This document shows positions 17,731 through 25,928 of a DNA stretch of 41,790 nt, in pieces. The notes beneath the pieces are model-generated. The model did not search any database and was not told where the DNA came from. It saw only the letters and a list, made by a program, of their open reading frames with translations. The stretch covers positions 1-41,790 of the forward strand of contig CAYFIR010000049.1 of NCBI GenBank assembly GCA_964343195.1, written 5' to 3'. Both the position numbers and the translations under genes were made by a program. The DNA is from CAYVAP01 sp964343195. Lineage in GTDB: Bacteria; Bacteroidota; Bacteroidia; J057. How positions within the stretch are numbered: position 1 is the stretch's first letter; the number at the start of each line of letters is the position of its first letter.

Positions 17731-18462
17731 CTATTCCTCGGTTTTTCCAACGTCCCTATCAGCTTCCTTTGGTAAAATTTGACTGAGTCTGTCGAAACAA
17801 ACTTCATGAATGTTGAAGTATCGCCCAGTGGCTGCGGTTACCCCCCAGTAAACTTTGGGATTCCCCCCAAAGATGGAGCCAGCCATATTTATCTGACTGG
17901 ACATCCGCTCCACCCCATCGATATATACGGAAAGCACCTGGGATCCGGATTGCCAGGAAATAACCAATCGATGCCGGGTACAATCTTCCAGATTGGGAAT
18001 TACCCATGGCTCTGCAATATCAGTAAAATGTCCTACCCTGCCATTCACCAAAATAGCCAGGTGATCTTCTTCGGGATCGTAGAGGTGTTCGTTGCGCCAG
18101 GTGTCAATTTCAATTCCCACAGAAGGTACCAATCCTGCAAATCCGATTCCCTCACCGACATACCCCTGACGATTGGCCTGCGAGGCGAAAACGAATACCA
18201 TCCCATCAGCTCCACCAGCATCCTCACAACCAGCCATAATAGATAGCTCAATCCTGAAAGACTGACTAAGGTCAACGGGGTATTTATACCAGATTGAACC
18301 AGACCGATAGGGATAAGCCTCGGTCAGACGAAAACAGTAATCCTCGGTCAGGTAGGTATCCCCACTCAAGGTGAAGTCGTCCACAAAAGGTCGCTGTCCC
18401 CAGGCGGTCAGGCATATACCACCCATTAGCAGTAAAAACATTGTTCTTCGCATCCATTCCAT
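17731..18462 (-). CDS. Secreted L-type (legume-like) lectin domain protein
   Basis: A 243-residue protein with a signal peptide (MRRTMFLLLMGGICLTAWG, cleavage near residue 22) and one concanavalin-like L-type lectin domain. Supporting features are LTEAYPYRSGSIWY near residue 46, the beta-sandwich strand GADGMVFVFAS, GIEIDTWRN with the conserved acidic/aromatic site, and WGVTAATG near the end, as in bacterial and plant legume-type lectins. The role would be binding of a glycan at the cell surface or in the periplasm. No T9SS tail or anchoring domain is present. It lies upstream of the polysaccharide synthase operon on the same strand with a 299-base gap, so a role in binding that polymer is possible but unproven. 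The start ATG at 18462 is the longest option; MRRTMF three codons in is also possible. Confidence 0.75.
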   Translation of the reverse strand: MEWMRRTMFLLLMGGICLTAWGQRPFVDDFTLSGDTYLTEDYCFRLTEAYPYRSGSIWYKYPVDLSQSFRIELSIMAGCEDAGGADGMVFVFASQANRQGYVGEGIGFAGLVPSVGIEIDTWRNEHLYDPEEDHLAILVNGRVGHFTDIAEPWVIPNLEDCTRHRLVISWQSGSQVLSVYIDGVERMSSQINMAGSIFGGNPKVYWGVTAATGRYFNIHEVCFDRLSQILPKEADRDVGKTEE

Positions 18463-18533
18463 ATCCAGAATTTACAAAAATTCAGCGAAATGAAATCTTC
18501 AGCGAATCTCCACTGGGAGCCCATTTATTTAAT

Positions 18534-18545
18534 ATTTGCGCAAAT
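18534..18545. promoter_or_regulatory. Perfect palindrome ATTTGCGCAAAT, possible operator
   Basis: A 12-bp perfect inverted repeat 72 bases upstream of the lectin gene start. It is in the right place for a regulator of the lectin gene, but there is no supporting second site. Confidence 0.35.
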
Positions 18546-18596
18546 GGTAAAAACCACTTATAAATCCAGCTTCGTAAGTATGGCTCCTCCCCGTTC

Positions 18597-18787
18597 TTTA
18601 GAGGCTGTCTGGGTTTTGGTGTTTCGAGGTCAAACGCAGGATTTTTGGCGGATAGCAAGAGATCCTTCGATAAACTCAGGACAGGATTTTGGGAGGAATA
18701 CCGAAGTATTTCGAGCGAAATTGACGCAGCGAGACACAAAAAAGACAAGTTTGAACCGCAAAGGAAAAATCCAAACAGCCTCTTAAA
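18597..18787. repeat. Imperfect terminal-inverted-repeat element (MITE-like), about 190 bp
   Basis: The ends TTTAGAGGCTGTCTGG (18597 onward) and CCAAACAGCCTCTTAAA (to 18787) are inverted copies. Similarity continues inward over about 40 bases, including CAAAC facing GTTTGAACC. The interior contains an imperfect direct repeat (CAGGATTTTTGGCGG and CAGGATTTTGGGAGG). No transposase is encoded. This is the organisation of a non-autonomous interspersed element; other genomic copies cannot be checked here. Confidence 0.6.
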
Positions 18788-18810
18788 CCACCCAACCAAC
18801 ATAACATTAT

Positions 18811-19788
18811 ATGAATTTGATCCAACGGATTTTCCCTGTCTTTTCTATCCTTTTCCTCCTGATTACACTTTTAAGCTGCGATCAGGACATCCAGGAACCA
18901 GAGGAGACCGGAGAATTGAAAATGAGTGTAACAGATGCCCCCGTAGATGATGCGGAGGTCCAGGGTGTATTTGTTACGGTAACCGAAATCAAGGTAGATG
19001 GAGAGTCTTACAGCGGCTTTTCCGGAAAACAAACCATTGACCTCATGGCCTATCAGAATGGGGATACCTACCTGCTGGGAAACGAGGAGCTTGAAGCTGG
19101 AACCTATAACGAATTGACCCTTGTTCTGGACCTCGATAGCGATGCTGATGGCAATAGTCCAGGTTGCTATGTGATGACCCAGGATGGCCGACGGGAAAAC
19201 CTCGCGAACAATATAAGCGGAACGATGGAGCTTGATGTATCCAAAAACTTCCAGGTAACGGCTAATAATACCACTGAGTTAGTGGTTGATGTGGATCTGC
19301 GTAAAGCCATTCGTTATGAAGGCGATGACAATGTCAGCAACCGTAACTATCAGTTTGCCACGCAGTCTGACCTAAACGCTTCGCTCAGGGCGGTTTCCCA
19401 GGAAGAAGCCAGTACCATCACCGGTAACTTTGAGGCGGGAGCCTTCACCAATCCGGACAAGGTAGTCGTGTACCTCTATGAAGAAGGAACATTTGACCGT
19501 GACCAGGAAGAGGTGGAAGCCGACACAGATGTACGATTCCAGGGCGCTTTGACCAGCAGCCTCGCAGCCGAATCGAATGGTTCCTTTAGCTATGAGCTGA
19601 ACTTCATTGAACCCGGCGATTACGAAGTAGTACTGGTAGCCCTTGAAGAAGAATCCAACGGTTCTACTGCGTTCAGTGGATTTCTTCAAACCTCATTGTC
19701 ACTCAATGGGGCCGTGACCAGCGCCGTTACCGTTCAGGCTGGTCTCTCAGCCACGCTCGATCTGACCATATTGGGCCTGATAAACTAG
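18811..19788 (+). CDS. DUF4382-domain lipoprotein
   Basis: A 325-residue envelope lipoprotein. The N-terminal signal peptide ends LITLLS-C (Cys23) followed by Asp. Residues about 35-195 form a DUF4382-type domain, recognised by GELKMSVTDAPVDDAEVQGVFVT at its start (quoted in part: SVTDAPVDDAE), the GSY-like substrate-independent core and the typical DLRKAIRY near its end. The C-terminal 120 residues are a separate beta-rich, acidic region of unknown function (ITGNFEAGAF, then SLNGAVTSAVTVQAG). DUF4382 proteins have no defined activity and are usually surface or periplasmic. The start ATG at 18811 is the only one giving the signal peptide. A strong terminator follows, so the gene is monocistronic. 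Confidence 0.82.
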   Translation: MNLIQRIFPVFSILFLLITLLSCDQDIQEPEETGELKMSVTDAPVDDAEVQGVFVTVTEIKVDGESYSGFSGKQTIDLMAYQNGDTYLLGNEELEAGTYNELTLVLDLDSDADGNSPGCYVMTQDGRRENLANNISGTMELDVSKNFQVTANNTTELVVDVDLRKAIRYEGDDNVSNRNYQFATQSDLNASLRAVSQEEASTITGNFEAGAFTNPDKVVVYLYEEGTFDRDQEEVEADTDVRFQGALTSSLAAESNGSFSYELNFIEPGDYEVVLVALEEESNGSTAFSGFLQTSLSLNGAVTSAVTVQAGLSATLDLTILGLIN

Positions 19789-19824
19789 GAGGTCCAACCC
19801 AATTCCAACACCTTTTTCATTTCG

Positions 19825-19859
19825 GCCCGAAGCTTTTACCCGGCTTCGGGCATTTTTTT
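19825..19859 (+). terminator. Rho-independent terminator of the DUF4382 gene
   Basis: A perfect 9-bp stem (GCCCGAAGC 19825-19833 with GCTTCGGGC 19843-19851) is followed by A and seven T residues. The T-tract overlaps the stop codon of the convergent small membrane protein gene. Confidence 0.92.
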
Positions 19860-20262
19860 AGTAATTCCAGTAATATCCTATCCACAGGGCCAGGAAGTAT
19901 AGCGCCACCACTGCTGCGAGGATCGCAGCGACAGCCAACACTGTACTTGCTATCGCAAATTCTACCAGGGCGAAGGCTCCCACCGCAAGCACTGCTGCGA
20001 TACCCAGGCAGATGAAAAACCAGCCACGGGGATAAATGCGCCAGTCTGCGACTTTTTGTACCATCCGTTGTAGTCGGCCCTGCCTCTTCAATTTCCCCCG
20101 AACCCCCCTTGTGTCCTGATGCCGGATAATCTTCTGTCCCCTAACAGCTGATATTTGCGATACCTCAGCCGAGACAACCGCAGGAGTTTTACTTGCCGAA
20201 AAGGCTGTTGCGGAGTTCAAGATCAGCCCGAGTAGGAGTCCTATGATCAATCGTATGTTCAT
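19858..20262 (-). CDS. Small predicted membrane protein of unknown function
   Basis: A 134-residue protein not recognised as any family. It has an N-terminal signal-like segment (residues 1-22, ending SATAFSA), a basic middle region (RGKLKRQGRLQRM), and two hydrophobic helices in the C-terminal 60 residues (WFFICLGIAAVLAVGAFAL and LAVAAILAAVVALYFLALW), ending in the aromatic tail YYWNY. This layout (signal peptide, short soluble part, two helices) resembles small Bacteroidota envelope proteins of undefined role. The ATG at 20262 is used. It is convergent with the DUF4382 gene and divergent from trpA, so it is on its own. Confidence 0.7.
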   Translation of the reverse strand: MNIRLIIGLLLGLILNSATAFSASKTPAVVSAEVSQISAVRGQKIIRHQDTRGVRGKLKRQGRLQRMVQKVADWRIYPRGWFFICLGIAAVLAVGAFALVEFAIASTVLAVAAILAAVVALYFLALWIGYYWNY

Positions 20263-20395
20263 GTTTAGGTTTTGCCTCCGAAGTTAGGTCAGACACTCGA
20301 TGATGAAAAGGATCCCGTCTCCAGAATGGAAAGTTTTGTGGGCAGCCCCTTTCACAGATCTCGACAAGCTCATTTTTCTTCTTATTTTCGCCCCC

Positions 20396-21175
20396 ATGAA
20401 TCGAATCAAGGCATTGTTTGAGGAGAAGCAGCAAAATATCCTCAATGTATTCTTTACCGCTGGATACCCCAATATTGATGACACCAGCACCATCATTCGG
20501 GAGTTGGCCGCCGCTGGAGTGGACATGATCGAGATCGGCATGCCTTTCAGCGATCCTATAGCTGATGGAGGCACCATCCAGATGAGCAATCAGCAAGCCC
20601 TGGAGAATGGCATTAACCTGAAGCGGATCTTCGATCAACTGGAGGGCATTCGTGACGAAGTGGATATTCCGCTACTTCTGATGGGGTACCTGAATCCCGT
20701 TGTCCAGTATGGGATCGAAGCCTTCGTCAAAAAAGCCGGGGAAATCGGAATAGACGGACTCATACTACCCGACCTGCCGATGTATGAATATGAGAAGATG
20801 TACCAAGGGCTTTTTGAGCAACACGGCTTGAGCAACATATTTCTGGTTACCCCCCAGACAAGTGAGGCCCGGGTTCAGAAAATCGATGCAGTCAGCAATG
20901 GGTTCATCTATGTGGTGTCCACCGACAGCACCACCGGGCGCAGCAGTGGCTTTGGCCCTCAGCAAATTGAATACTTCACCAGAATTCAAGCCATGAACCT
21001 CCAGAACCCGACCCTCATTGGCTTTGGGATTCACAACCATGACACCTTTCAAACCGCTGCGACCTACGCCAATGGAGCCATCATTGGGTCAGCATTTATT
21101 AAGGCCCTGCAACAGGATAAGCCCATATCAGAAATCGCAGCTGCGTTCGTAAAGGGAATTCGAGCCGGGGAATGA
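20396..21175 (+). CDS. trpA: Tryptophan synthase alpha chain
   Basis: Cleaves indole-3-glycerol phosphate to indole and glyceraldehyde-3-phosphate, passing indole to TrpB. The 259-residue TIM barrel has FFTAGYPN (19-26), DMIEIGMPFSDPIADGGTIQ (the catalytic Glu46 and Asp57 equivalents of E. coli Glu49/Asp60), PDLPMYE in place of the usual PDLP-E loop, and the phosphate-binding GFGIHN. The ATG at 20396 gives the standard N-terminus; an extension to 20300 is not family-like. A TATTTTCG box ends 5 bases before the ATG and resembles the Bacteroidota -7 element, so the transcript may be almost leaderless (weak). The gene is flanked by opposite-strand genes and no other trp gene is in the window, so it is not in a trp operon here. 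Confidence 0.95.
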   Translation: MNRIKALFEEKQQNILNVFFTAGYPNIDDTSTIIRELAAAGVDMIEIGMPFSDPIADGGTIQMSNQQALENGINLKRIFDQLEGIRDEVDIPLLLMGYLNPVVQYGIEAFVKKAGEIGIDGLILPDLPMYEYEKMYQGLFEQHGLSNIFLVTPQTSEARVQKIDAVSNGFIYVVSTDSTTGRSSGFGPQQIEYFTRIQAMNLQNPTLIGFGIHNHDTFQTAATYANGAIIGSAFIKALQQDKPISEIAAAFVKGIRAGE

Positions 21176-21194
21176 TATAGCGATACCTCTATTG

Positions 21195-21232
21195 AAAAAA
21201 TGCGGGGTGGCCAAAAGTCGCCCCGTATTTTT
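21195..21232. terminator. Bidirectional terminator between trpA and the PKD-rich gene
   Basis: A 12-bp stem with three G-T pairs (21200-21211 with 21217-21228), loop CAAAA, has a T-tract on the plus side (21228-21232) and six A residues on the left (21195-21200), giving Ts on the minus strand. It can end both convergent transcripts. Confidence 0.88.
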
Positions 21233-21261
21233 ATTGGATTCATTATCAGGTCGAAGGGCTG

Positions 21262-24200
21262 CTACCGCAGTACCGTAATCGTCCCGGCCTTGTCATGGGT
21301 GTTGCCGTGCGCATCGTAGGCTCTCAGGCGATAGGCATAGGTGCCCGATCCTACTTCTCCTCCCTGTACGGTTTCTCCTCTCCACTGGAATCCCAGGTCA
21401 TCAGTCTGATAGACTATTTGCCCCCAACGGTTAAACACCGTGAACTCCAGTCCGACCATGTTGTGCCCATCGAGGTAGAAAATGTCATTGACGCCGTCTC
21501 CATTGGGGCTGAAGGCGGAAGGTATCTGTAGATATGCCAGCTGGTAAACCGTGACCATCTGCTCAAGTATCAGCTCACAACCTGCGTCGGAGGTGATTTC
21601 AACTGTGACAAGCTGTCGGCCCGCCTCCTCGAAAGTATGGACTGGTGCCGGTTCCTCCGAGCTGTTGTAGTCTCCGAAGTTCCAGCGATAGCGCTCTCCT
21701 ACGAAGTTGCCCAACACCTGTAGCTGCGCAGTGGCATCAGGCATGTAGAGCACTGTGTCCGAAATGACCAATTGCCCTTCCATGGCCGGAAATACCCGAA
21801 CACTCACCGGGACACGCTCGCTTTCGCAGCCCTGCTCTGAAACAGCAGAAACAAAGTAGGTAACCGGTGCTATCAGGTTGGGGGTCACATAGCTCCCTCC
21901 CCAGGTAAACCGCTGATCGGTCACGTTGTCTGCATACCAGGACAGGTCGACTTCGTTCGAGGAAGCTTCTCCCATCAAGACCGCCTCATCACCTGCACAG
22001 ATGGTATCTCCGGTCATTTTGGGTACATCCGGTATGCCGTAGACCTCCACCGGGTGGGTAAGTTCTGCTTCGCAGCCTTTATCTGTCGTAACCTCCAGCG
22101 TAGCCAGGTAAACTCCGGGGGTGGTGTATTCATGGCTGGTTTCTGCGGTGGGGGTCACATCAGAGGCTCCATCGCCATAAGTCCAGCGATGGCTGACCAG
22201 TTGGCCGCCATAGCGGTAGGCTGTCCCGGAAGTGCTCGAGAAGGCGGTCGTTTCGCCCAGACATTCCTCATCGAAAGTGAATTCTGCGTATGGATTGGCC
22301 CAGACATACACGCTGTCCTGGATGCTATCCCGACATCCTGCCTGGGTTTCGGTGATCAGTTTGAGCTGATAGCGCCCGGCTTTCTCCCACTCATAGGTCA
22401 GATTGGAACCGGAAACAGTGGATCCATCCGGGAAAATCCACTCGTACATCAGAACTGAGTCAGCCCCTGAACCTGCTGTATTTCCATCCAGTTGCATGGG
22501 GGTTCCTTCACACACCTCGTCCGCTGCGATGCGAGGCGCTGGCTGTCCATTTACCAGCACCGCATCCACAAACACATCGGTACAGCCATCCGCATTGGTG
22601 ACCCTAAGGCTCACCTGATTATTGCCTGCGTCGGTGAAGGTGTACTGAGGATTCTCGGCGTTGCTGCCGCTGCCACCAGGGAATACCCAGCTATAGGTTA
22701 CATCGTCGTCATCAAAGCGACTCTGATTGGTCAGGCGGGTGATATTGTCTTCACAGATCGCATCGTAGGTGAATTCCGCCTGTGGTTGGTCATAAACCTG
22801 AAAGGATTGCATCAGCGAATCCGAGCAGCCATCCACGGTGGTGACGACCAGCTTCGCGGTGTAGGTCCCTTCCCGACCAAAGGTATGGGCGGGATCTGAG
22901 CTGATGTATTCCACTCCGTCACTCAGCGACCAGGACCAGCCCGTTACTTCGTGGCCCGGCTGAGCCTGAGACAAATCGGAGAAGGGGGTTGGGTTGCCTT
23001 CGCAGACCTCATCAAAGGAGAAAGCAGCGTCAACAGGAGGAAAGACCTCAAAAACAATGGTGCTGGTATTGCTACAACCAAAGGCGTCTGTGACAGTCAG
23101 TTCGACTGTTTTGTCCCCAAAGGCCTGGTAGCTATAGGTCGGTGAAGCGTCACTGCTCGTATTGCTTGATTCGCCCAAATCCCAGTCATACACCGCGATG
23201 TTGGAGGTACCAGCGTATTCGAAGGTAAATTCGTTGTTGTCAAAGCACTGATCATCCACCTGGGTGATCTGCGCATCGGGAGGCAGCCCTACTTCCACCT
23301 GAACACAGGTCTGAAGGGAAACGCAGCCGCTTTCTTCGACGATCAGGCAGACATCATAGGTTCCGGGTCCGAACCATTCTACCTGATAGGGACCTGCACC
23401 TGCTCCGCTGTTTACGATCGCTCCGTCAAATTCCCAGCTGTAGGTAGCAGTTGGGGAAACAGAAGCTGCTCCCGCCTGAATGGTGGCGAGTTCCCCTAGG
23501 CAGATTCGATTGGGAGCGACGATTTCTGCAATGGGTTTGGGAGGAACCTGTACAACGGCAGTTTGCGTATCGGACACGCAGCCGTTGTCGATCACCCATA
23601 GGCTGATATCATAATTGCCCCCCGCAGGCCATGTGACTTCATATGGTCCCATGCCTGACCCACTGAGGATGGTAGCCCCATCAAAATCCCAGTTGAAGAC
23701 TGCTCCGGGGTTTGCCATGCCGGTGTACGTAACCGTCAGCACGGAGTCTGCACAAACATCTGTCGCCACATCAAAGGTTGAAGTGGGCGTAGGTTTTACC
23801 ACGAGGGTGAAGAAGCCACTTTGGTTACAGCCATTGGGGGCAGTTGCTGTAGTGGAATAGGTAGTTGTAGCCTGAGGCCCGACTTTTATGGTTGTATCAT
23901 CAATTTGAACTCCGCCACTCCAGGTATAGGTGTGCTGAGGAAGGAAATTTGCCGTAATAATGACAGAATCTCCAATACAAATGCTGTCCGCTGTTGCAGT
24001 CAGCTGAACAGGAGTAGTATCCAGAATGGCAGTATCTCCGGTGCCAATTACGCCTACATTTCCACAGTTATCCTCGACGGTATCGACCAGGGTAATGATC
24101 ACCTGACCGGGTTGGAGCGGAGCACCAAAGGTCAGCAGAAATTCGTTTTCGAAAGTTCCTCCTCCCAAACAGGCTCCACCTGCGGCTCCGGTTACCGGAT

Positions 24201-24897
24201 AGGGATTGCCAGCGGCATCAGTTACCTGAAAGTCTGTAGGCTGTACGGTGCTACACACGACATTTTCAGAGAAGAATACACTAATATCTCCTGTGCAGGA
24301 AACGGCCAGGCTATCAATTTCTGGGGGAATGTTATCGAAAATAACCGCTGTGGAAGCGGAAAAGTCAAGGGTATATCCATTGGTAGTGGAGGAGAAGTTA
24401 CTCACGTTTACTACGTAGGTTTCGCCCACTTGTACGGGGATACAGGCTTCATTTTGGCCTCCACAGGTACCCGTCGTGTTGCCATTAGGTCCTGTAAGCC
24501 CTCCACAACCAAGGTTAGGAGCATAATTACAGCTTACCTCAATAGAAGCATTGGTGGCAATGTCACTACAACTGGCATTGGTCAGGTCATAAACGGCCCA
24601 GTCGTAGTCCTCCCCACCGACATTAGGGGTGATGGTAAAGCAGAGGTTTCCGGCCTGCTGTACGGTAAAGATGTACCAAACACTGTTTTTCTCGCCTGAG
24701 CCCAGGCAGGAAATTCCGTTGCTGATCTCATTTGGAAGTACCCCTTCACCTGAATAGGAGTTGGTTTGGGAGTATACATTCTGGCATACGGGCAGTGCAT
24801 TAAAGCAATCCTGCTCTGGAGCCTGGGCTTTCAGGAGCAACAGACTGCCGATAAACAACAGGAAAAAAAATATCAGGAGGCGTAAAGTTTGGTTCAT
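21262..24897 (-). CDS. PKD-rich surface protein with T9SS type B (gliding-motility) C-terminal domain
   Basis: A 1211-residue secreted adhesin-like protein. A signal peptide (about 1-25, ending LLLKAQA) precedes a cysteine-containing beta domain (about 30-190; VWYIFTV, GETYVVNVS) similar to the repeats of the protein encoded at 25929. A Big/SbsA-like segment follows (IPPEIDSLAVSC to GDTAILDTT), then a run of about eight PKD-like Ig domains (WDFDG, WSLSDG, WVFPGG, WTYGDG motifs). The last 90 residues (PSAFSPNGDGVND, FNRWGQIVY, GSGTYAYRLR) are the type B sorting domain, which directs export through the T9SS and surface attachment in gliding bacteria such as Flavobacterium. No enzymatic domain is seen; adhesion is the likely role. 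Confidence 0.9.
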   Translation of the reverse strand: MNQTLRLLIFFFLLFIGSLLLLKAQAPEQDCFNALPVCQNVYSQTNSYSGEGVLPNEISNGISCLGSGEKNSVWYIFTVQQAGNLCFTITPNVGGEDYDWAVYDLTNASCSDIATNASIEVSCNYAPNLGCGGLTGPNGNTTGTCGGQNEACIPVQVGETYVVNVSNFSSTTNGYTLDFSASTAVIFDNIPPEIDSLAVSCTGDISVFFSENVVCSTVQPTDFQVTDAAGNPYPVTGAAGGACLGGGTFENEFLLTFGAPLQPGQVIITLVDTVEDNCGNVGVIGTGDTAILDTTPVQLTATADSICIGDSVIITANFLPQHTYTWSGGVQIDDTTIKVGPQATTTYSTTATAPNGCNQSGFFTLVVKPTPTSTFDVATDVCADSVLTVTYTGMANPGAVFNWDFDGATILSGSGMGPYEVTWPAGGNYDISLWVIDNGCVSDTQTAVVQVPPKPIAEIVAPNRICLGELATIQAGAASVSPTATYSWEFDGAIVNSGAGAGPYQVEWFGPGTYDVCLIVEESGCVSLQTCVQVEVGLPPDAQITQVDDQCFDNNEFTFEYAGTSNIAVYDWDLGESSNTSSDASPTYSYQAFGDKTVELTVTDAFGCSNTSTIVFEVFPPVDAAFSFDEVCEGNPTPFSDLSQAQPGHEVTGWSWSLSDGVEYISSDPAHTFGREGTYTAKLVVTTVDGCSDSLMQSFQVYDQPQAEFTYDAICEDNITRLTNQSRFDDDDVTYSWVFPGGSGSNAENPQYTFTDAGNNQVSLRVTNADGCTDVFVDAVLVNGQPAPRIAADEVCEGTPMQLDGNTAGSGADSVLMYEWIFPDGSTVSGSNLTYEWEKAGRYQLKLITETQAGCRDSIQDSVYVWANPYAEFTFDEECLGETTAFSSTSGTAYRYGGQLVSHRWTYGDGASDVTPTAETSHEYTTPGVYLATLEVTTDKGCEAELTHPVEVYGIPDVPKMTGDTICAGDEAVLMGEASSNEVDLSWYADNVTDQRFTWGGSYVTPNLIAPVTYFVSAVSEQGCESERVPVSVRVFPAMEGQLVISDTVLYMPDATAQLQVLGNFVGERYRWNFGDYNSSEEPAPVHTFEEAGRQLVTVEITSDAGCELILEQMVTVYQLAYLQIPSAFSPNGDGVNDIFYLDGHNMVGLEFTVFNRWGQIVYQTDDLGFQWRGETVQGGEVGSGTYAYRLRAYDAHGNTHDKAGTITVLR

Positions 24898-25143
24898 GAG
24901 CCGTAAGGTTAGCCGCTAATTTATCCTGGGTAATGATGTAAGGTTTCTTCTCAAAAGTAGCCTATCAACCTGCCAAATTCAAAGTCTATATGATTCAATC
25001 ATCAAATTTTTTGAAATTTCGGCACATTCCAGACATTAAACTGTATACCCTCACAATTTAGCTTTAGTAGGATTAACGTAAGCTTTTCCCTAAATCTTTT
25101 ATAAAAGGGAGACTGGATGAATCGGGGGCAAGTAGGTGAATGG

Positions 25144-25175
25144 AAAAAAAAGTTGAAATATCGCCTGTCAGCGAT
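25144..25175 (-). terminator. Weak terminator-like hairpin after rnhB
   Basis: On the minus strand, just past the rnhB stop, a 5-bp stem (ATCGC/GCGAT, 25160-25175) with a 6-base loop is followed after 8 bases by eight T residues. The stem is short and the T-tract distant, so function is doubtful. TATCGCCTGTCAG inside it also occurs near 10904. Confidence 0.3.
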
Positions 25176-25180
25176 GAATA

Positions 25181-25786
25181 CTACTCCTCCTTTAGCTCCC
25201 AGTTAAAGGTCTCCCGATGAAAGGGAGTCACACCCTGAGACTGAATGGCGACCTTGTGAGCCCTGGTAGGATACCCCTTGTTCGTCGCCCAGCCATACCC
25301 GGGATACTCGGCATCCAGCATGATCATCAGTTCATCGCGATAGGTCTTGGCGAGAATGGAAGCCGCCGCAATATTCAGAAAGCGGCGGTCCCCTTTAACC
25401 AGACACACATGATCGATCTCTGGAAAAGGCCTGAATTGATGCCCATCTATGGCCAGAAGTTCTGGTTTAACCGGCAGTCCGGCAATGGCTTCATGCATGG
25501 CATCATAGGTGGCCTGCAGAATGTTGACTTCGTCAATTCGCTGTGCAGAACTCATCCCTACACACCAGGCTTCAGCCTGTTCCAGGATCAATTCCCGCAG
25601 CTGCAGTCGCCTCGCATGGGAGAGAAGTTTGGAGTCAGTAAGACCTGGCAGGTCCACCTGATCTGGCAACATAACTGCCGCAGCTACTACAGGGCCCGCA
25701 AGGCAGCCCCTTCCAGCTTCATCCAGTCCGGCCTCAAGGGATGATTCGCCATATCTCAGGGCTAATGGGGGAAAATTATTTGGCAT
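25181..25786 (-). CDS. rnhB: Ribonuclease HII
   Basis: Removes ribonucleotides misincorporated in DNA and RNA primers by cutting the RNA strand of hybrids. The 201-residue length and motifs are standard for type 2 RNase H: GLDEAGRGCLAGPVVAAAV (20-38; catalytic Asp22 and Glu23), LAIDGHQ (111-117; Asp114) and AASILAKTYRDELM (141-154; Asp151). The C-terminus has GYGWATNKGYPT, also conserved. The ATG at 25786 is right for the family. It is divergent from the large T9SS protein gene and lies between the two big surface-protein genes without functional connection to them. Confidence 0.95.
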   Translation of the reverse strand: MPNNFPPLALRYGESSLEAGLDEAGRGCLAGPVVAAAVMLPDQVDLPGLTDSKLLSHARRLQLRELILEQAEAWCVGMSSAQRIDEVNILQATYDAMHEAIAGLPVKPELLAIDGHQFRPFPEIDHVCLVKGDRRFLNIAAASILAKTYRDELMIMLDAEYPGYGWATNKGYPTRAHKVAIQSQGVTPFHRETFNWELKEE

Positions 25787-25928
25787 TTGGAGTAATATGT
25801 CGTGGCCAAGCCAAAATTGTCACAACTCTTGCTTGCATACAAATGCTGATACTTTTTCTGCAAGTCCGTGGAGTTGCAGGACCCTGTATCAATTCATAGC
25901 TTTAACTACATTATACACAATCCCATAT

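Larger units (their letters stand above)
18463..18810. other. 348-base divergent spacer with palindromic sequences
   Basis: This gap separates the lectin gene from the divergent DUF4382 gene. It holds no supported gene. Its first part carries the 12-bp palindrome at 18534, and most of the remainder is the inverted-repeat element at 18597-18787. Open frames here on both strands arise from the element. Confidence 0.6.

Noticed and set aside
18482..18802. Open frames of about 100 residues on both strands in the lectin/DUF4382 spacer
   Set aside because: They follow the inverted-repeat element and encode low-complexity, non-family sequence.
24910..25180. Hidden small gene in the 283-base gap before rnhB
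   Set aside because: No frame with a plausible start and protein-like composition; only AT-rich sequence and a weak hairpin.
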